From contig CADCXC010000004.1 of NCBI GenBank assembly GCA_902806595.1, positions 1,736,001 to 1,800,000 of the forward strand: 64,000 nt of DNA, read 5' to 3'. The notes beneath the pieces were generated by a model. The model did no database searches. It was not told the DNA's origin and was given only the letters and a program-made list of their open reading frames with translations. The position numbers were made by a program, and so were the translations under genes. Below, in pieces: positions 58,324-64,000 of this stretch. Numbering within the stretch: the stretch's first letter is position 1; the number at the start of each line of letters is the position of its first letter. Origin of the DNA: Pyrenopolyporus hunteri. Its lineage: Eukaryota > Ascomycota > Sordariomycetes > Xylariales > Hypoxylaceae.

Positions 58324-61134
58324 ACTGCTGTTCTATTCCTCCGAACAGCTTCTAATCTGCAATGTTCTGAGGGCACAGATTGAGATAGCGGACAATCAAT
58401 TTGCCTATTACTAGCTTTTGCCTACGCCAATCACTCGAGCGCCTTCGATTTTCCGGCCGGCTTTTAGTGACGGATACCCAGAGATGCCAGGTGAGAAAGT
58501 CGTAGAGCGTTACATTGGCGTCGTCAAGCCTTCGGATCGCTAAGATGGCGAGGAGCGAACGTAAGTATACCCGGCCACCGTTCAAAAAGAGCGAAGTAAG
58601 GCAAAGATACACGTATCCCGTAATAAGGATGACGGCCTTATATTAGGCTCCACGTATGACCTCCCCATCCTCGCCGCCCTCGCAGAAACCTAGAGCGGCT
58701 ACAGTACCTTAGGTACGCACCGCAACCTTCGGCGTCGTAACGTTTAGGCCCGGAGTCTATCGTGCTGGCGACGGAATATATAGGGGTCGGGTTTGGCGCA
58801 CCAACGTTCTGCCGATCCCTCTTAAAACTCCCTAATCGGAGTCAATTACAGCACCATCGGCAGGAAGCCAGGCCCGCCGTCGAGCGGATAGGGTTTATAT
58901 CCCCAACGTGCGTGTCTTTTAAGTGATGAGGTGGGAGGAACACGAAACGCTGGAGGTCGAGTGGTCATAGAACCGTTCGGCACTCTCTGCCCTTGGGGTG
59001 GCTGATCATGCAACCTAATCCAGCCGCGTCGTCGCTGCGCATTCTCATCCGCCTAGATTCGGATAAGTGTCTGATCCAATATCCCTTTTCCATAATATAT
59101 CCTCGGATAATATAGGGACGATTGAGTACCTAGTCAGAAATGAACCCAATGAAGAAGTGGTAACTCTTGGTCCCTATACGAAAGCGCCACCATTCAGACC
59201 CTAAATATTGCCTATGGAGGTTGCGGCCATCACATTCAACTCAGAGTAAAAATAGACGAAGCACATGATGAACAGCATTAAAGTTTCGTGAGTGGAAGCT
59301 GGCGCCGTGGCGCTGTGATTCCATCAGCCGTTTCAGACCACCACATTTCGGCGCGGCAGCTCATCGCGGACGCTTTAAGATATCCCATAGCCAACGAAGG
59401 TGATTCTCAAACAAGCTACTGGCGATTATCTGTATAAAGCTGTTGGTCTTCAGCCCAGATGGTTCTTAGCGATGGTCTATAGTGTTGACTTAATCGACTT
59501 TAATGTGTGCGAGGGCCCGTAAGTTTTTGGCTTTTCAGGGATATCCTTACACGTTTTGTTAAACCTCGCCAATTAGACGTCGTCATAGGATGGTCGCAAA
59601 ACGCTTGTTAAGGGGTATTTATGGCAGTGGTGACATTTCGGGGAAAGGAGAATGGTAAGACGTTCATCCTAGGGTATTAGTTCAGGGGCAACGAACAACG
59701 ACCTATGTCATCCACGTGGTTATAGCTATCCTACTATCGCCCAAGCTACTTAGCCGTGAAGTCCCACAAGCATATTCTTACCAGCTCGTTCTAATTCCCC
59801 TCATAATGGCTACATTAAGCCGAGGCTCAAGGCTAGACGGTATAGAAGGCGACTTATATAATTCAATTCCAACGCAGTCGCCTACCGTAGGCTAATATTA
59901 TCTACAAAAGCTCTTCTCGAATACGTCCTTCATTTTGCTATTCGTACGGTTCCTACTCAGGCAAGTATGATCCCCTCGTTTGTATCTGCTTGTTCCTATC
60001 TGGTGCCTATTGGGGTCCCAGAGCTCGTTTCCATTGGTGTAATACTGAATAAAGCACATATTATAACGTATTCCCTTATATCCAAGCCGTTAGCACCTAT
60101 CCACCTGTAAGACTCCGCGGTGTAATAGTGGAATGAGTCGCAGGATTCCGAGTAGAGCTAACCACCTGCTACCCAGGTAGATACTAGCGGAAACCTCTTG
60201 ATTTATTATATCAGATACGTACTTCATTCGCCGATTTTTTTTCAAATAAACATATCAATAAGCAAAAATAAATAGGTATGTTTAAATTCTTAAATTTTAT
60301 TTGATTAGGAGTGACCATAATACGCTCTTAAGTGAATTACTAACGATGCGGACTGGGCTGCGAAGCTAATATCTTGGAAATCGCTTCTGAGATAACTACC
60401 AAAGAGCTAATAGAGAATCCTGCTTAAATATGACGGATAATACTTATGTACGAAATCAAAAGAAAAGAGGAAGTAACTACTCTAATAACCTGAAGTTATC
60501 AGATGGCAGACTCCTAATAGAAGCTCCCCCTTTTCTAAGACATGAGTCTGGTCAATGCATGGCTGCGCCACAGATCATCGATAGATAAGGCTTAGTAGAT
60601 CCGTGGCTTAGGGAGTGGGAGATGACGACACCCCCTGAAGAGACGCACACACCCCTGTCCGACGCTAGCAGACGCAGCCTGCGACGCTGGGGGGAGGTCT
60701 TCCTATCAGAGCAGGGCGAACAAGGGCCGGCAATCTGGGAAAGGGAAAGAGCAAGAGAGAAAAGAGAGAAAAAAAAAAAAAAAAAATAAACCTCCTGACC
60801 CTGACGCCAAAATCCACGACACGCAACGCAACGCAACGCAACGCAGACCAATCCCATCCATCCATACGTATCGCACCCGTCACGACGCACGCCTCCAAGC
60901 TAAGAAAAGCGTCTGCCTAGCGGAGCTATTTCCCACTAAGCCTGCATCGCGAACCTCGACCTCACCTCATCCCTTTTCCTCGTTCCTCTTCTTTTCACGA
61001 CCGCGATCGATACTATACTCCGCAACGCCATTGTTCAAGATAAACATTTCAAAGTAATTCGAGTACATCAGATCAGAACAATCGAATCGAATTAAAAGCA
61101 TCGCAAAGATCTTAGTTAAAACCGAGCCGCAAAG
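58324..61134. other. Gene-poor 2.8 kb spacer, centre TA-rich
   Basis: No gene is supported. About 59040-60540 is AT-rich with frequent TA steps and stop codons in all frames, possibly a decayed repeat. An 18-base A run near 60769-60786 and an ACGCA pentanucleotide array at 60820-60846 precede the TVP15 promoter. Confidence 0.5.
60820..60846. repeat. ACGCA pentanucleotide microsatellite
   Basis: Five uninterrupted ACGCA units about 290 bases before the TVP15 start. Confidence 0.9.
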
Positions 61135-61805
61135 ATGGACTTCTCCGACTCATTGTACGCATCGCGCCCGCCTCGGCTCCCTCTCTCGTGTCTCCCTGGG
61201 TGAACCGTATCGTCGGAGAGAATGGTTGCGCTAACGTAGACCGTGCTTCCCCCTTTTTTAGTCGAATCGTCAACCTCGCCGTGGGCGTTATCATGGTGCT
61301 GGGCGGGATATCGCAGTTCTTTAATCTGGGCTTGTGAGTTGGACCTCTGCCCCCTTCTACCCTAATTCGCGATCTACCCTGGTACTCAACCATCCGCGCG
61401 ATGACCGAACCCAAGCATCGGCGGCACCGCGCGTCTCTATTCCTCCCTTGCCCCCTACACGTCCAATCTCCGTCTTTCAAACCTCCGCTAACCCCTCCCG
61501 CTAGCCAATCCATCATAATCGGGTCGTACGTCATCGTCTTCGGGCTCGCCGTGGCGCTGCTCGAGTTCCAGATCCCGCCGCAGGTCGCGCGGTACGCGTC
61601 CTTCATGTTCTCCTTCCTCGGCCGCGGCATCTTCTACGTCTTCGTCGGCTCCATCCTGCTCAACGACGGCGCCATCCGCATCATCGCCGGCTCCGTCATC
61701 GGCCTCGTCGGCCTCGCCTACGCCGTCCTCGAGTTCGTCCCCTCCGTCGAGCCCCCCGCCAACATGCGCGAGGCCGACGTCGGCTGGGGCGCGGAGCAGG
61801 TTTAG
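61135..61805 (+). CDS. tvp15: Golgi membrane protein, Tvp15/COPI-associated family
   Basis: There are three exons (61135-61154, 61262-61333, 61505-61805) encoding 130 residues. Exon 1 contributes only MDFSDS plus two bases. The joined protein reads MDFSDSFRIVNLAVGVIMV across the first junction. It has four hydrophobic helices with the family core LLEFQIPPQVARYASFMFSF and GRGIFYVFVGSILLND, ending SVEPPANMREADVGW. This matches the COPI-associated family that includes yeast Tvp15, a small Golgi/late-Golgi protein of Tlg2-containing vesicles. The molecular activity is unknown. Without the two introns (107 and 171 bases) no complete frame exists. Exon 3 is extremely GC-rich. Confidence 0.9.
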
Positions 61806-62809
61806 ACGATCGACGGAGAGGAGGGAAGAGGAAGGGGGGGATACCACCTTTCTCGCTATGGGCTGTGCGCCGTATACTATGCGCGTACGGTCTGCTGGGG
61901 ACGAGGTGGGTGATGCGGACTTATTCTTGCGTGGACTGGGGAAAGGAGGCGTGGCTGGAGCGATAGCTCTCAACTCGCGGGAGTAATTACTCTTCCTATC
62001 TGTCTATTACCTCTTCCACCATTTCGTGACTTAAGGGAGTGCTTTGTCGATCGTCGAGGAATGAGAGTGCGTTTCTGGTGTTTGCTTTGAGCTACGTCAA
62101 TCTAGGCGGAGGGTGTAGGTCTACGTCAAAAACTCGGTAGAAAGTTGATCGCGCGGAATTGGGAGATGTGGGATCTTGATTGGAATGCAAAACGTCTAGA
62201 AGGTTACTTCGTCGTTCGGTACGGGGACGACCGGCCTGGAGGTTATGGTCTTTGTGTACGGATACGAATGGGAACTGGAACGAATTCTCCCGTGTAATAG
62301 CAGGTTTTGTTATGCATGACCGGATGGATGGAGAGATAGACTTGTTAAGATACTACCTAGTCTCATACGGACCCTTGGATCGTGGAAATATTATGTGAGA
62401 TTTATCATTTATATCTTGACCCTTTTAAACCGGATCTTTGGCTGGAGTTATCCTCTCCACATTCCTGTTTCCATCCATACCCCTTTCTATATAGTTCATA
62501 TATCGAGTCTTATTAAAATCGATCGGATTGCTCACGCCGCAGCAATCTCGTAACCGTGCGCCGCAATTTGGAACACCATGCCCCCTCGCAAGCATTTTGC
62601 GACCTCACGTACGCCAAGCACATATGCTACGCTGTTGAAAAGCAAAGGCCACCGGCGAAGGAATTTCACCCCGTAACGCCCCTGAGCTTCGACTCTCTCC
62701 TGTTGTATTTTTGTTATATTTTCCGTAGAGTAACTCCGATAGGCCTCCGTCATAAATTTTGGGTCATTAAACAAAAAATCAACGAGAATATAGATTATAA
62801 TGAGGAGTG
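61806..62809. other. Convergent spacer between the TVP15 and SreA-like genes
   Basis: No gene is supported. It holds both 3' flanking regions. Composition shifts from GC-rich near TVP15 to AT-rich near 62400-62520 and 62700-62810. Confidence 0.6.
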
Positions 62810-64000
62810 TTATTTCTGTAACGCGGCCATCTCGCGCTCTTTGACTGCGAGTAATTGCCGCATTCGTTCTGTTTCTTCTTGAAGCGCCGCTAGCCTATCG
62901 GCCTTCGATCTATCCTCCTCGGCCGTGCTTTCTCTGGATTGAATGGCCGGCAACACGTTCGGCGCAATTCCGTGCGGGCTTGGGCTTGGTGCCGGCATGA
63001 GCGGACCCGCTGGGGATCGAAAGCGTAGCGAGTCGGTCGTGCTTTCCGCCGGACGGAAGTTAGGGTTTAATTCGGACGTCGGATTGAGCAGAGACTTAAT
63101 CGACGATAGCCTCTTAGAATTTTCGTAGCCCGGTTCGCTCGGCGTATATTCCGATTCGGTCCCGGAGAAGGAGCGCTTCCTCGAAGGGGAGAGAAACGAC
63201 GCGGGAGACAAAGACGACTGGCGGTCACTCAACGCTGCTATGGACGTCAGCGGCGCCAAGCGATTATCGTCGTTAAGGGAGTCCCGTATATCTGTATGAT
63301 TAGGAGCATTGGTGGTGTGGTATGCTGTGAGGTCGTTAGAGGATATCGGAGCCGATCCGGGGCCGGATTGAACCGGGTCGGGGAGCAGTGTGAGAGGGTG
63401 CTCGGCCTTTCGACGTAGTCCGAGATTAACAGACCCGTCTTCGTTGACACTACCACGCTCCATTTCAGGTTCGGCATACTGGCCCTGCTGTTCCATCGAA
63501 TCGATCGACATCGCGTCCTCGGTCCCGTCCATTTGATTCGCTGGTATTACACGTTTCCTCCTCTTGATCACGGATTTCTTCATGGTTACTGGTCGGTGAA
63601 CCCCGTGGAGTTTGTAGTACAACCCTGTAATAATTAGCCGATGTTCCCACACGCCCTCAGAAAATACCTACCGCAGGCGTTGCATATGGTATGGCCCGAT
63701 TCGTCGCGACGCCACAACGGAGTTATCGTAGTACCACAATTCTGGCATGCTATGACCACAGTTGTATTCTGAGCCGCGGCTTGCTGCGCATTTATGTCAA
63801 TCGGAGTCGGCCCATCGTCCGAGGAGGCCCCGTGCCCGCCGCTCGACGCACGATTCTGGTTTTGGAGTTGAGCACTCTTTGCTACTCGATTGTTGTACGC
63901 TGGACAACCGCTACACCCTTCTGCACCACCGGTACCATTGCATCGTCCCCCACCCGGACACGAGCCGTTAGGCATCTGATCCGCCGCTACGTACGTGGCA
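62810..64000 (-). CDS. sreA: SreA-like GATA iron repressor, C-terminal part (cut by window edge)
   Basis: Two exon pieces are visible, from the right edge to 63672 and 63624-62810. The frame is open to the edge, so the N-terminus and first zinc finger lie outside. Visible first is the Cys-rich motif C-x5-C-x8-C-x2-C ([12 protein letters not shown] then [11 protein letters not shown]), the region between the two GATA fingers that binds iron or a cluster in SreA, SRE and Urbs1 proteins. The second GATA finger follows ([18 protein letters not shown], then CNACG joined to [11 protein letters not shown] across a 47-base intron). A basic region (KRRKR), a Ser-rich disordered region, and a C-terminal coiled coil ([20 protein letters not shown]) complete the protein. 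These factors repress siderophore synthesis and iron uptake genes at ATCWGATAA sites when iron is sufficient. Confidence 0.9.

Noticed and set aside
57444..58376. Arg/Pro-rich 310-codon frame overlapping the DUF3112 gene
   Set aside because: An alternative frame of a very GC-rich exon; composition is typical of frame-shifted translation and it lacks any domain.

Overview
This is a 64 kb piece of nuclear chromosome from a filamentous ascomycete (Pezizomycotina, most likely Sordariomycetes). The evidence is: short 47-250 bp introns with CTAAC-like branch sites, a signalling mucin of the MSB2 type, an arginine-attenuator upstream ORF in front of the small subunit of carbamoyl-phosphate synthase, a SreA-type GATA factor, and long gene-poor spacers. 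The spacers are littered with GGTAGGTACCTACC-type palindromes. No rRNA, tRNA, CRISPR or intact transposon was recognised.

Layout from left to right: MSB2-like mucin (+, 1.8-4.3 kb); F-box/WD40/UIM protein resembling Ufo1 (+, 5.5-9.0); transmembrane aspartic-protease-like protein lacking its first catalytic motif (-, 10.4-13.1); 4 kb gap; Ser/Thr-rich GPI-type surface protein (+, 17.1-19.3); 3 kb gap; Tah18 diflavin reductase (-, 22.4-25.3); 4.4 kb gap; two-RRM RNA-binding protein (+, 29.6-31.0); Gcs1-type ArfGAP (+, 32.1-33.5); ETF beta subunit (+, 34.5-35.5); arginine-attenuator uORF and carbamoyl-phosphate synthase small subunit (+, 36.8-38.7); SAP/RRM Acinus-like protein (-, 40.7-42.6); an unknown protein (+, 44.1-45.3); TYW1 (+, 46.1-48.5); Tom20 (-, 49.0-49.9) divergent from Exo84 (+, 50.7-52.9); PP2A catalytic subunit (+, 54.0-55.4); a seven-helix membrane protein of the DUF3112 type (-, 56.4-58.3); 2.8 kb gap; Tvp15/COPI-associated protein (+, 61.1-61.8); and the C-terminal part of a SreA-like iron repressor (-, 62.8 to the right edge).

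Most genes are single-copy housekeeping genes (trafficking, mitochondrial import, tRNA modification, electron transfer, arginine synthesis) and do not form an evident cluster. Exon structures were derived by hand from splice signals, reading phase and continuity of conserved protein motifs. All multi-exon models close in frame, except that the SreA model runs off the window.

The most informative items are the 24-residue arginine attenuator peptide, which must be assembled from three exons, and the membrane-anchored pseudo-aspartic protease. Next come the abrupt third-position GC shifts within single genes and the dispersed palindromic TAGGTACCTA repeats in the spacers. I did not find a convincing previously undescribed multi-gene system.
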